Origin: Thereva unica
Taxonomy: Eukaryota; Arthropoda; Insecta; Diptera; Therevidae
Reading direction: 5' to 3'
NCBI GenBank assembly: GCA_949987705.1
Contig: OX465281.1
Location: 30,054,942 to 30,118,941, forward strand
Length of the DNA: 64,000 bases
The notes below the pieces were generated by a model. That model saw only the letters and a list, made by a program, of their open reading frames with translations. It ran no database searches and had not been told where the DNA came from. This document shows positions 44,681 to 56,330 of the stretch, one piece after another. How positions within the stretch are numbered: position 1 is the first letter of the stretch; each line of letters begins with the position of its first letter. The position numbers and the translations under genes are program-made.

Positions 44681-45183
44681 TTTTATGCGTTTTGAGACAC
44701 CCTTAATTTTCCTGGTTTCAAAAGAAGGGATTCTTTAAATCAGGACTATACAGGCCAATCAAAGTCACCAAATAGTCGATATTTTCCCCTACCAATGTCA
44801 CATATTCGATAGATATCAGCCGACTCTTGCTTTTGGAGTTTACTAGGAAACGATCCTATGGAGCAGTGAGCACCAACGATTCTGTAAAAGATTTTGCAGC
44901 AAATTATTTTCATTGCGCTCTTCTCAATCGTTATATTCGTTTAGTGTTTCCACATGAAAAGAAAATCATCGAAAATTACGAAAATCATCGATTTCCAAGA
45001 GCCGAGGTAGAGTTTTCGTTAAGTCAAGTTATCTCGATGCTGTTTCCATGACGGTTCTGGATTAAAGTGACAGATCAATTTTACATTGCGTCGCCTTTGG
45101 TATATATTCAGTAAAAGATACTCAACCACACACGCATGTGTAAAACCCAGCTGTGGTAAACCACGAGGTAAGCTGTGATTATG
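44681..45183. other. No recognised gene
   Basis: One 74-codon frame (44827-45051) reads LLEFTRKRSYGAVSTNDSV... with no recognised motif. Nothing is supportable. Confidence 0.4.
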
Positions 45184-45189
45184 CTGCAT

Positions 45190-45640
45190 CCACTGACATA
45201 TAGTAATGGACTGCTAAATGAGCAAAATCCCATACAAAAAAATAGCACCAAAAACTATTCCTGCCTCGCTCCCACGTTAAATCCCAATGAACTGTAATCG
45301 TCAGCGCATGCCAGCGATATAAACACTATTAGAAAAAAATAGACAGGTATAGTTTTCGTTCTTCTGTCCCACTCTTGAGCTCTTTTGAAAAGTTCGTTAA
45401 ACAGGGGAAATAACCGTCACGGTTTTGGAATAAATACATTTATTTAGTGAAAAAACTGCTAATAAATAAAAATAAGTGATGGAAATTTATTTCCGTTAAT
45501 TATAACAAACATCTTATCACTTATTTTCTCCTAAATTCGAAGAAAATTTTTTTGTTTGCATAAAAAAGGTTTTCTATTTCTGGAGAAAAATGGTGCCATT
45601 CAGCATCGTCAATCAGCAGTCCATTACTATATGTCAGTGG
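45190..45640. mobile_element. 451-bp MITE
   Basis: Terminal inverted repeats of about 26 bp start CCACTGACATATAGTAATGG. CTGCAT flanks both ends (45184-45189 and 45641-45646), a likely 6-bp target duplication. The interior is AT-rich and non-coding. The surrounding sequence carries repeated TGGTTAACCACG-like words (45660-45800). Confidence 0.7.
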
Positions 45641-46059
45641 CTGCATCACTTCACTTAACCACGAAACTTTATGTTCAACCATGGAGGTTTTTGAACGCAC
45701 CGTGGTTAACTACGAGGTAAAGAAAGGTGGTTTCGTGGTGAGCTCCCGAGCATGGTTAAAATTTAACTACACCATGGTTAACCACGGGAGTTTTTGAATA
45801 GTAAGGTTTTTGAACGCGCTCCCGGACTGGTTTCGTCGAGTTTTCTTGGATTTAACGAAACTTTACCCAATCCGTGCTTAATATGAGTAAATTCAGGATA
45901 AACTCTGCATGGAAACTCAGTAAATGACAACAGCATTTGATTTGTAGCTTGGCTTAACAAATGATACATAACTGCTACAAATCTGGCCGTGGTGCCATTT
46001 GAGCCGATGTAACAAAAACCCTCCATCGATGACATACTCGACTTTTCTATCGTCCAAGC

Positions 46060-47760
46060 CCATCTGTTCATTCCTCATTCAGCCAGCAGCCGCCAGCACT
46101 TGCATACCTTTTTAAGCTAGGAACAGATAGATGCGTACGTGCGTAATCATACAAATCCCCGGCACTAGTTGGAATTTTTCCGGCACTCCTCCAGCTGATT
46201 CCCGACAACCTGATCTGTCTCTGAGTCAGCTTCCAACCAACTGAGGGAGAGTCCGGGTGGTTTTTATCCCTAAACAAGACAACAGGCTGCTTAAATTGTA
46301 TAAAGCTACCAGCTTAACCTCTTTTCTTTTGAAAACAATGGAATGGCTGCCGGACCTTCACGTCAGGTGCAAGCTGGAGCACTCCTTTCCTCTAAATAAG
46401 TAGCTCTCAGTTCGCTTATACACCTAGTTTTATTTTTCGAGATATAACGCTAAGTAAAAAGAAATTTTCGAAATTGTGAAGTTAGCATACACTTTGCAAA
46501 GATCTTTTATCGTGTGCTACACCCAAAAAAGTTCCTAAGACCCAATTTTCAGCGTGATCACATTTTGTGCTAGATCAAAGTCTCTGACAACTGGGCTATC
46601 ATTTGACACTTCAGATATCATTGAACTGAGGGCATATGGATATGCTTAACGGTCAATTTAACGTGTATCCGACCATCTGGTTAGTGAACTGCGATTCCAA
46701 AAGAAATTCAGGATCACTCCGAGGGGAGGAATTCATACTTTCTGGGGGTGCAAGAAAAATATTACAAATTTACCGATAGGTCAAAAATGGTACATTGCTC
46801 AGGAGCTGGTATTGCAGCACCCAACTCAAACTAAAGGTGTCGATTGTAATGGGTTAATGGCGCTGTTTGCTAGAGTGAAAGTCCAAAGTCCAACAAAGTG
46901 AACTCAAGAGCTAGCGCAACCTTAAGACACACTGAAAGTGGAACTCTTCCTCCAAAATAATTGTAGGGTCTTTGATATACTCCAGCCAGGATATAAATCT
47001 CTACGCTTGGTCTCCGCTTCGCCTTCGATTCCCTCATAGAGGACTGGGTTAAGGGACTGAACCTAGCCTGTTGGTACCCAGGACTTAAAACAGGTTTAAG
47101 AACTAATAGCACCTTTTAATTGGGAAGAAATGCGGCTTCTTCCTAACATAGGACGACGGATCCCCACAGCGATCGTCCGCCCAATACACCTTTACGGGGT
47201 CTTAGAATGGTGGCCAACCTTGAGTAACTCCACCACGCTGAACAAACTACAGAAAGAAAATGCACCACACCTGCAGATGCCCTAAATGTTTTATTATACC
47301 ACCCCCTTTGAATCTTGGGGCAAGAGAAAGCGCAACCATCGCAGCCCTTAGAATAAAAGAATCTGGATTTTGGACCGGAATCAGGGGAGGGCACACAAAG
47401 GTGCATATCTCTGTTATCGTCCCCACAAAAACCGACTTTTACATACCCGAGATTACCTTCACGAGTAACTACGGAGTCCACATCCCTACAGCACAGTTTT
47501 CAGGGTGCCACAAACTTCTTTACTGATGGCTCTAAACTCGAAGGTGGGATAGGAGGAGGGGTCTTTTCGCCCAGAGCTTAGGATTGAATCTACTAAACTC
47601 TTTCTAAGCAAGCTTGCCGAAGATATTGGGATCTCACATCTTGCAAGATTACCTCCTAGAGATGGTTTAGCGAAGAAACGACACTTTAACATCAAATTTA
47701 AAGTGAGATCACTATGGACCTAAGTGTAGGAGCTCAAACTAACAGCTTAGCTATATCTAA
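46060..47760 (+). pseudogene. R1/LOA-like LINE remnant with RNase H start
   Basis: Plus-strand scraps read KSPALVGIFPALLQLIPDN near 46160-46210, VVFIPKQDNRL.KLYKATSL near 46255-46315 and TSFLLKTMEWL near 46315-46350. These match the start of the reverse transcriptase in R1/LOA-type LINEs ('KSPG.DGI.PALLQ', 'VVFIPK.....Y.....RPISLTSF.LKT.E'). Near 47240-47370 a thumb segment reads LNVLLYHPPLNLGARESATI. Near 47512-47575 FFTDGSKLEGGIGGG is the opening strand of an RNase H domain. The YADD region is absent and frames shift constantly. Confidence 0.65.
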
Positions 47761-49850
47761 CCTTACCCAACCTAACACCTTTTGCCTTAAGGGGCCTTAT
47801 CAGAGATCTTCTGGCTCAATTTCAGTCTTCTTCAACTAAAGACCTTTTTGTCTTTGTCCGGAGGGCCGACGGTCTTTTCCGATAATTAGGGGAGGGAATT
47901 TTGCGCAGTGTTCAACATATCGGTTGCACCTATACTCACAATATAATTAATATTATATAAGATGCAACCAAGACTGTACAGACAGACCCCGTGCACTTAA
48001 TTTGTCATGAACAAAACTAAGCCCTAGTAGTAAAAGGAAGTCCTTAAAAAGTTTGCAATTCAATCGATTGTTCTGTGAAGGTTGTGGTCATTGCACTTAT
48101 TTTGCAGGTGCTTGTGTCTTGCAGCACTGTGCTTCAGACATACTGCATTGTCGCATACATTGCCGCAGCACCTTGAGATCTCGGTTTGAACTTCAAGTAA
48201 AGACAATGGCTTTGTCTGTACCTAATCTAGGTTTGTTACTTTACGTAAATCAAATCAAGAACTAAGCCAACACAAAATTTTCCATAAGGCAGCGCTTGAT
48301 GCTCCCCAATGTCAGCCCTACTTAAATAACATAAAACTAATTTGCGGGCGCTCCTCTTGCCCCAAAAGTAAGATGCTCAAGAATCTAATTTTATCGTAAG
48401 GTCACACCGCGCCGTCATTAAGTTAGACAAACGGTAAACAAAACAAAAAAAACACAACAGAGTTTCGCAATTTGCAGGAATTGGAAAAATAAATCTGAGG
48501 TGGGAAAATCGTGTGCAATTTCGTGATAAAAGCGCCTCGGAAAATCATAATCAAAGCAGCCGAAAAATAAATAACAGAAGAGGCCGCGGGGCCAGCGACA
48601 TTTTAATTATTTTTTTTTGTTATTTGCTCGATGAATTCCTAAAAAAATGTAAACACCAAAGTGAAAGGTTCAAAGGAGCTCTTACGTCACTAAAGGTGAG
48701 GGCTTCATGAGCTCCACTAGACATGAAAAAGGGACAAGAAAGAACCCTTGAAAGATTTTTACCTGTCAATGTTTTTTTTTTTTGCAGCCGATATTTTTTT
48801 CTAGTCTAGAATTATCACAATTTTTGAAGTTCTGCTTTCTCCGTGTTTTGCTGTTTTTTTTTGTTACTTCTTTTAAAGCCGGCGTTTGGTGGGTTGAAGA
48901 TGATTAGGTGCACATCGAGGTAAAGGTAAATCCAAACACTTGAAATGTCAAGGAACTGAGAATTTAGAATTTGGCCAAAAAGTTTTCCCGAAAAAAATTA
49001 GTTGCACTTAACCGCCTCGAAGGTGTCCGATTAATGTCCGCCTCGCTGACGCGAGCGTGTTCACGGGAAAACGGATTAATTACGGTTTGTTTTCGGGATT
49101 CGCACTTTTTTATTCACAATTTTCACACAGGTAAATTCTCGGACCGGACCCGCACTACGCGATTCTTTTCTTTTACTTTCTTTTCGGCTCTCTTTTTTCT
49201 CCTGGAATTTGTGTAACAAAAGTGAAGTCAGAGTGGGAGACCGCTGATCGCTCGTAACTACCCCTTCTGTCATTACGGTGTTAAATTTCTCCTCAGAAAG
49301 CTTCGAATGTCATTCGATCTGACGTTTCCTTGTGGAAAAGAGCTTTTGAGAGATGAAATCAATTTATGTCCCTTTCTCTTTTCTCCACCAATTAAACACC
49401 GGGGAAGGAAAGAGAAATCAATAGTGCTGGCGGCTAGTCCACATCAAAGTCTAGAAATTAACAAGTCTTTCATCTTCATATGGTTAATGAGTGAAACACG
49501 AACAGCTATATGCATAAGTTCTTCAAATGACGATGTCAGGCTATCAGAGAGAGAATGCAATATTTTTATAAGCGCTAGCATACAACTAAACAACAGAAAA
49601 TTTTATGAGTTTCTATAGGGATAATGTTGATGTATTGGTGCATATTTGCTCGTTTGTTTTGATGATTTCAATTTTGACAGCTGATTCAATTTTCTTTCCT
49701 TTTCTGTTCTGCATACTTTACCGTAAAGACAGAATCTGGCTTTATCTCGCTGAATTCACGAAGTATGCGTTGAGTTTTGCTCAGCAGTGATGTTCATATA
49801 TGCACGCACACAACCAACCGGGTGAAAATTTTGTATGAAGATGAAAGACT
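47761..49850. other. No recognised gene; possible non-coding exon
   Basis: No conserved protein is visible. At about 48400-48695 a moderately GC-balanced stretch ends in a strong donor-like AAAG|GTGAGG, and a pyrimidine-rich TTTTTTTTTTTTGCAG acceptor follows near 48772-48786. This would suit a 5' untranslated exon of an unseen gene, but it is only a pattern. A hairpin (GGTTGCA...TGCAACC) lies at 47925-47970. Confidence 0.35.
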
Positions 49851-49854
49851 TGTT

Positions 49855-50380
49855 AATAGCTGTGTTTATTGAGACCGAAAAAAAGGCAGAGCAGCTCGAG
49901 GCAGCTCACAGTAGAGCAGCTGTCAAAAATAAATAAAGCAAGTTGGCGCAATTCAGAGCAAGAAATCTCATGAAACACTTTTCAGGCAAGAATTCTCAAA
50001 GTGCGCTGTCAGAACTTCAACCTGACAGGTTTTAAAATGAAATTTATTTAAACTTGCGTAATACGCTACTAAATTAAAAAATGTAAAAATATTTATCAAG
50101 TCAGTTGATGGAAACGCTAGATGATTCCTCTAATTCAGTTATTTAATTAACGGATGTCGGTATTGTGACAGTTGACAAACAGCTGATTGCTTGCCTGAAG
50201 TTGCTCTACCAAAAAAGGTAGAGCAGAAAACCGTGAGCTAGCTCAACTTAGAGCAAGCTCATGAAACACAAATCAGAGAAACTTCAGGCAAGTAAGAGCG
50301 ACCAAATTGCTCATGAAACACCTTTTCGTGAGATATCTCAAGCTAGCTCAACCTAGAGCAGCTCAATAAACAAAGCTATT
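49855..50380. repeat. Roughly 525-bp MITE with internal repeated words
   Basis: The ends AATAGCTGTGTTTATTGAG (49855) and the inverse CTCAATAAACAAAGCTATT (50380) form TIRs of about 19 bp with one mismatch. The interior has several copies of CTCATGAAACAC and AGAGCAGCTC/GAGCTAGCTC words in subterminal positions. It is non-coding. The target duplication is not clear. Confidence 0.6.
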
Positions 50381-50662
50381 ACTAGACTTTGGTCCACATG
50401 TTCCGTTAAGATTTTTGACAGTTCTTTTTGGAGTAAAGCTGCATTTCCCCTTTTTATGTTTTGTTATGATTTTTTTGTTTACTGCGAATTCTCCCACGAT
50501 TTTTAATTTTTTTAAAGGGGAATTTCTTGACTGAAGTTCGAAGCAATCTTTGACGTGCGTTAGTGGGAAAAAATGTAAAGAATTTGAATTGTTTGGTAAA
50601 CCGTTATTTAATTAATAATAAATAAATAATAACATAACTTAGTGGAAACTAAATTCCGGGAT

Positions 50663-52362
50663 CGATCCTTGTCCTATGATGAATCAAAAACCTTAGAAAA
50701 AAAAAATAGAAATCATGGCTAACAAATTTCTAAGGAGTTGTCTTGGACTCACGTAGTCAACTCCGAATCATATTCTCCTTGCACTGGCCAATGAACTGCC
50801 CACTAAACTCAGAGCGGAGCTGATAACAGTTAAGGACTTGGTCAGAATTATAAAAATAGATCCCAGCTTTTCAAACATGTTAGATCTTCATACGCCCAAA
50901 ACGGCCTTAAGTTAAATATAAGTACTCTGAGCTTTTTGATCTGCTTCTAGTGGATACGCCATTTGTGGTTGAAACCACAAAAGTAACAGTCGATACTTCG
51001 TTCCTAAAAAACCTGGGAAACAAGGAGGAAACCCCTCGAGAATCAATCCAAAAAATCATGGCCGAAAGACGCAGAGATTTCCCAAGTGAAGCTTCTATCA
51101 TAGCAACGGATGCATTAATAATCAAAAATGAAATCGGGATTGCCTTCTCTGTAACAAATACCGATAAAAAATTCAGATCCCTTTGGTGTCTATCGACCCT
51201 AACGGCAGAATTACTAGCCATTGACCTAGCCCTGAAATATTCTCTAACAATGGGCATAAAGAGTGTCATAATCCTAACGGACAGTCTAAATGGATGCAAA
51301 GTTATAGAAACAAAGAAAAAAAATCATGTTGTAGCCAGTATTCTCAATACTGCAAATGCAAACTCTCTTGATGCAGTGACTTTAATGTGGATACCGTCAC
51401 ATCGTGGCATCACCGAAAATGTTAAAGCCGACATCCTAGCTAATGAGGCTAGAGCTACAGGAGAGCTTTTAGCCCACAGACTTAGTTATGAAGATTTAAT
51501 CCTGAACATTAAAAATAAAATCACAGCTGAAAGTGTTAGACTATATCATGAAACCTCAACTATCAAAGGAAAGTTCTTTGCCTCCATCTTTCCAACTCTT
51601 CCTGGCAAACCCTGGTTTCATAATCTAAACATAGCCCCAAAGATAACCAGAATGATAAACAGGATCTTAACTGGACACGCCTATGATGAAGCACGCCTGG
51701 CCTCTTGGAAATGAATCCCGAATGGGATGTGCAACACGTGCAATATGACAAGTGACACTGAACATATCATCCTAAAGTGCCAGAAATATCAATCCGCCAG
51801 GACGAATCATCCCAAAATAGCAGGTGCGACCAGTCTTCTGGGGCTTCTAACCCCCTTTAATATTGACAAGATTCTGGATTTGGCGAAGTTCTTGTCTGAA
51901 GCAGGTATTTCATTATAGCACCAAAGCCTTTCCTTGCCTAGTCCTATTCCTATATCTCCCATAACTTCCCTCTTAATACTTGCCCTGATGTTGCTGTCCC
52001 CTCCTCCTTTTCAAGCAAATAGACTCTACCAATTTCAAGCCTTTGACTTCCCTAAGTTTAGCATTACTGAATTTTTGAGGGTAAGCACTTACATAAATCA
52101 ATGAATATTGTCAATAATCTATGTTAGCCTTAGCTTGACCTGATGAACTGCTTGGCTGGACTGTAATGACGAGACTCCTCCCTTATTCAGTAAGGGTTCA
52201 ACGATATCGGAGAGAGAGTGACATTGGATTTTATAACCAATAAACAATAAAAGCGATCAAAGACTCATGGTTTGAGTATAGCTGAAAAGCTCGTACCAAT
52301 AAGTGATCTGTTCGGATCACGCCAGAATTTTTCTTTCTGGTGAAAAAAAGGAGAAAAAAAAA
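50663..52362 (+). mobile_element. 5'-truncated RNase H LINE with 13-bp TSD
   Basis: It is flanked by the 13-bp duplication TAAATTCCGGGAT (50650-50662 and 52363-52375) and ends in an A-rich tail at about 52341-52362. It contains only the 3' part of a LINE (end of thumb, RNase H, C-terminal finger, about 440 bp of 3' UTR). The long, perfect duplication indicates target-primed insertion of a truncated cDNA that has not decayed much. Confidence 0.85.
50715..51918 (+). pseudogene. LINE ORF2 C-terminus: RNase H and CCHC
   Basis: The segment begins with thumb-like LALANELPTKLRAELITVKD. RNase H follows (about 51100-51470): ATDALIIKNEIGIAFSV, LSTLTAELLAIDLAL with its Glu, IILTDSLNGCK with its Asp, and TLMWIPSHRGITENVKADIL with a late catalytic His/Asp pair. 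The first Asp is in IIATDALI. A C-terminal CNTCN...TEHIILKC finger follows. The frame is open from 50950 except for one TGA at 51712-51714, after which it continues in the same frame to 51918. An RNase H domain restricts the clade to I, R1, LOA, Tad or Outcast-type LINEs. It may belong to the same family as the ORF1 at 62743, which cannot be tested here. Confidence 0.8.
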
Positions 52363-52375
52363 TAAATTCCGGGAT

Positions 52376-52832
52376 ACTTAAGCAGCGCCGGCCCTAGCCC
52401 TTGTTGAGAGTGGAGCGAGATTGTCTTTCGGCGCCCTTTGTTCGACGCTTTCACTTCACATAAATTGTATTTCCAGTTGTCCTAGATAAAACTTTTTTCG
52501 AGCACTGCCTATCTGCCATTTCCTTGCGGGATTATATCTTCCCTTTTACAAGCCTTTATGGGGGCCCCATTGGGATTTCGATGGTGCTTTTAAGGTCAAA
52601 GCTCCACCTGTAGCTGCAATAGAAGAAGCATGTCTTCTCAGAGTTGCTTCCCCTTCGAATCTTCTTTGGAGGCTATTTGGTTGTTTGTATTGCATGGTTA
52701 GGCATTAGGGCTTATCCCAGCTAGTAAGGTTGAGATGATGGAGAGGGTCACCTTCTAGTTAAAAGAGGCTTCTCCTGCCATCAGCCCAAAATTGCAGTGT
52801 TCACTATCCTGACAACGTCATCTCTGTGAATT
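52376..52832. other. No recognised gene
   Basis: Unclassified sequence between two LINE fragments. Confidence 0.4.
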
Positions 52833-53431
52833 TTATGCGATGCTCTTTGTGGAGTATTCTACACTCCTACACCACACCCTTAGGGTTTTCTTTTTGACCC
52901 CTATCCTTTCAACATAATGCCAATGGGGTCCTCTGTTGCTGCCGGAAAGTACCCGATTACATAAAGGCTGCGCGGTAGCTTGTTCCCGTCTACAGCAAAA
53001 ACGGCTTGCTCCTTCCAAGGCTTAAGGCGGCCCATCATAGAGGGCGAACCGACCCCTATTGACTCGGGCTGTTCTGAGCCCTGAGTCAATTCGGCTAACG
53101 CCTCTAGAAGACTTCCTTGCACGGTAACTAGTTGTTTCGTGATCAGAAGAGTCTCCGGTTTGTTAGTCGCAAGCACCCTAATTCTGATACTTTCCGCTAT
53201 TTGACAGAAGGTCGGCTTTGGAGTCGTTCTAGACTTCATTATGTTTGCGTCCGACTTTTCAAACCGTATGGCCAAAGTCTTCGCCCTTTTTGCCGGGTTA
53301 TTATGCCCTAAAAAGCATCCAGCTGATCTAACCCTCTTCTTATTAAGAAAATCGGGACGCCTTCCTTCCTCGGGGGCCACGCAGACCATACCAGCCTCTA
53401 CACGGGAGTATCCAGCTTTCAGATATCGCAT
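52833..53431 (-). pseudogene. Possible R1/LOA-type LINE ORF1 fragment
   Basis: A 176-codon minus-strand frame has a basic N-terminal half (KKRVRSAGCFLGHNNPAKRAK) and a C-terminal half with GRLKPWKEQAVFAVDGNKLP. The latter resembles the 'W...L.PW.GA.L.......LP' segment of ORF1 proteins in R1/LOA-group LINEs of insects. The frame shifts near 52915 into IGVKKKTLRVWCRSVEYST. No zinc knuckle is visible. The assignment rests on a weak motif, and LOA RT debris nearby (54690-55470) gives modest support. Confidence 0.35.
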
Positions 53432-53779
53432 AACTCCGTATCACCATTGGAAGGCTAAATCAAACCGAAGTTCGCCTCGTATCCGAAGTACATCGTTAGT
53501 AGTATCCCATTCATAACTTCAGCACGATTGTTTACACATTAGGATTGCGGTTTTTATCGAGTTTAGATGCACCGTATTCTGTCTGTTCCATGGACCTCGA
53601 GCAGGATGTGGCCTAAGGCCATGCAGGATCGGTCTTAGAGTCAGTGCTCCCTGCTGTGTGCCGAACTCGAGTCATATTGATGAGTCTTAGACTTGGCTGG
53701 CTACAGACAACGCCCTCAAAAAGGGCCATCAAGCTTTATGTTCGTCTCATGTTCTAATTTGTTGCGCGCTCCCTTTTTG
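53432..53779. other. No recognised gene
   Basis: Short stretch with no defensible frame. Confidence 0.4.
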
Positions 53780-54660
53780 AGGTTCTTCTTCTTTAACGAC
53801 TCTACATCCGGGATCCGATCATGGCATCTCGCAACTGTTCTCTGTTCTTCTGAGCCGATGTCATCCAGTTTGGCATCCTTAAGCTCTGAGCGTCCTGGTC
53901 TACGCCATCCTTCCAGAGAAGGTTGGATCTCCCTCGCTGTCGCACCCCATAGGCCTTACCGCAGAGAAATTTCCGAGCAAATTTCTTCACTCAAACGAGC
54001 TAGATGCCCTGCCCACCGGAGCCTACCGAGCTTTATTTTCTTCAGAATATCTAAGTCGCGATAGCGCTCGTAGATCTCGTCATTGTTGTCTCCGGAATCC
54101 TGATTCTTCACATACGGGGCCAATAATCCTCCGAAGTATTTTCCTCTAGAACACGCCCAAGAGGTTTGATGCTTTGTGCTACGTACCTACGTTTCGGATG
54201 CATATGTGAGAACCGGTAAGACCATCGTCTTATATAGTAAAATCTTAGACGTTATGGTTCTTCTTTCTTCTTTGCGCTCCTTTAATCCCTCATGGGACAT
54301 AGGGCGGAAGCAGTTACCCTCCAGCGGACTCTGTTTTGCGCGACAGCTCTCAGCTCCGACCAGGATCTCCCAGTTATTGCGGCTTCTGCTAGTAGGGTTC
54401 TTCTCCACGTTGTTCTAGGTCTTCGGACTCGTTATGGTTAGATGCTTGGATTCAAAGAGCCTTGACAGACTATAGTAGGCTTTGTTGGCTTTTAGCAGTC
54501 GTGCGTGTATTTCTGGTTCCATACTATTGTCGGCTGCTACTATTGACCCAAGGTAGGTAAATGATTTTACCACGTCAAAATCGTGTTCCTCTACCTTGAT
54601 TGTGGGACCAATGTTAGGTGTTCTTGTAAACGAGGCCACCATTTACTTTGTTTTGCTTTC
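53780..54660 (-). pseudogene. RTE-2 LINE 3' part, broken
   Basis: The minus strand from 54642 reads VVKSFTYLGSIVAADNSMEP, then EIHARLLKANKAYYSLSRLF. After an inserted LINE-A piece it continues TSKILLYKTMVLPVLTYASE (54270 downward). The C-terminal YGVRQRGRSNLLWKDGVDQ then PNWMTSAQKNREQLR lies at about 53800-53950, ending in a TTCTTCTTC tail near 53785. This is the same family as 25955-26160. Stops and frameshifts are numerous. Confidence 0.75.
54260..54429 (-). mobile_element. LINE-A 3' fragment with 10-bp TSD
   Basis: A 170-bp, severely 5'-truncated copy of LINE-A lies inside the RTE-2 remnant. It is flanked by the perfect duplication CGTTATGGTT (54250-54259 and 54430-54439). Removing it rejoins the RTE-2 frame between ..FESKHLT and ITSKILLYK. 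The 3' tail is a TTCTTTCTTC-type simple repeat rather than the TAGA type of the full-length copy. Confidence 0.85.
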
Positions 54661-54689
54661 GTTAATGTGCAGTCCCAGATGCAACTGAG

Positions 54690-55470
54690 GTGATGGTTTC
54701 CTCAGGTTTGAGGGCATACTTTCACCATATCTTCCAGAGTGAAATTCTTGGGTCTAATACTGGATCTTAGTATCAACTGGAAGTCGTACATCGACGAAAG
54801 GGTAAAGAAAACCTGTATAGCCTTCTACGCCTGTAAAGACTTTTGACAAAAGATGGAGTCTTACGCCGAAGATGGTCCTGTGGATGTACACAGTTGTGGT
54901 ACGCCCAATTCTCAAGTATGATTACTTCTTCTTCTTCTTTGGTCCGTTAGCTTGCGGTCCAAGCCGGACGTTTCCGCAACGGATACACTGCTGTCGGCGT
55001 TGCTTTAAAAAATACGGTTTCTTGCCTAGTTTCTTCGGTTTCCCGATTCTGGTCAATTCGGCAGGTCGACCCCCCTCTTCCTTTCACACCCTGGACTTGG
55101 GACCAGGTGACGGCAGAGCTATGGGTCACAAGTAAGGTAGCCAGGGCTCAGCAGGACCTATAACGTCATAAATTTGGGAAGGGTCTAGAGAACGGAAACA
55201 GGGGTTATGAGTACATGCCCCACGAACGCCCTCGTCGTTCTCTTGCAACTACTCCCCCGACCTTTTCATCAAACATTTAGCGTCGTGTAGTGTCCTCAGA
55301 CTGAAGGAAGCCGGGGCCTGGACCTCAAAATCCTACGGACATAGCAATACTTTGAATCTGGTTCCTAAGGGTATGATCGCTACCACAGACTACCTTCCCC
55401 CTAAATTGACCTTTAGGAAGGACTTCTCATAAGAGTGGTCTGTAAATCATTGTAGGATGTGACGCCAGGG
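54690..55470 (+). pseudogene. R1/LOA-like LINE remnant, RT end and linker
   Basis: The plus strand reads VKFLGLILD.SINWKSYIDE then RVKKTCIAFYACKD (54745-54840), then MVLWMYTVVVRPILKYD (54872-54920). This is the thumb region preceding RNase H in R1/LOA LINEs. A roughly 210-bp block at 54919-55135 interrupts it. The downstream segment LKEAGAWTSKSYGHSNTLNL and DYLPPKLTFRKDFS (55295-55430) is the usual linker into RNase H. It may be the same family as 46060-47760. Confidence 0.6.
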
Positions 55471-55974
55471 GTTGTAGTTGAGTAAACAAAACCTCTATAC
55501 CTCTTTGGTTATATCCTAACTACTGGACAGTTTTACCGCAGCACAGAACCTACACTCGACAACGGTAGGAGCCTTGCGGTTATAGAAATCACACTGGCCA
55601 CCCCACACGTTACTAACTACTGAGTAACTACCGAATCTCAGAAACTATTTAGGGTATGGCATCGATTCCCCAGGGTCCGATTTCTGTGGATATACCATCT
55701 AGGCCTGGAGCTTTATGATTTTTGACTTTCGCTATGGGATTAGCAGTATTAGTAGAGTAGTTTTTCGATACTACTAGCTATAGTCCCATCTACTCTTTTT
55801 TCTATGGTGCAGGAGGATTTATATCATGTTTAGTTATTTGTAGAAACTGCAAGCATTTTTATTACTGTAGCTTTGCTTAATTACCCTTATTATATCTCTA
55901 AAGCAGTTTCATTTTTGAAGCATGATGTACAGTTGGCAGATCCTTATCACTGAGATGGGCCTTTAGGCTACTTT
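55471..55974. other. No recognised gene
   Basis: Decayed sequence. Nothing supportable. Confidence 0.4.
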
Positions 55975-56110
55975 CAGTATTGATTGTAGTGCATCTGCTA
56001 TAAGGCTTGAGACGGCTTTCAACAATTCTGACGAATGCCATCTTCTCCAGCAGCTTAACCATTGGCCATTGCATGAATTACGATTACTATTTCTAACTTG
56101 GCTGTAGCAC
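55975..56110 (-). mobile_element. LINE-A internal fragment
   Basis: About 130 bp match positions 32690-32810 of the intact LINE-A (reverse transcriptase N-terminal part; GCATCTGCTATAAGGCTTGAG-like words) with small deletions. It lies 220 bp beyond the stop codon of the thiolase gene. Confidence 0.7.
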
Positions 56111-56330
56111 CAACTTCTTCGTTTACCCAAATAACATAAAAACGTCATAAAAATACAAATATTAAAAAATTTAAATAAATCTTTATCTATATACGAAAAA
56201 AAAAAAAATACAAACGTAATTCCATACTTTTTGTCCTCTTTTGAAGGCACTTTTGCATTAATATGATATCAATTTTTGTGAAAAAAATAAGTGAATGAAT
56301 TAGTAGTTTACAATTAAATGCTGCCACATC

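Noticed and set aside
44827..45051. 74-codon frame with FTRKRSYGAVSTNDSVKDF as a host gene exon
   Set aside because: It has no acceptable splice signals at both ends that I can defend and no recognised family.
47486..47695. Minus-strand 69-codon frame near 47.5-47.7 kb
   Set aside because: It lies antisense to the RNase H start of the R1/LOA-like LINE and is better explained by that remnant.
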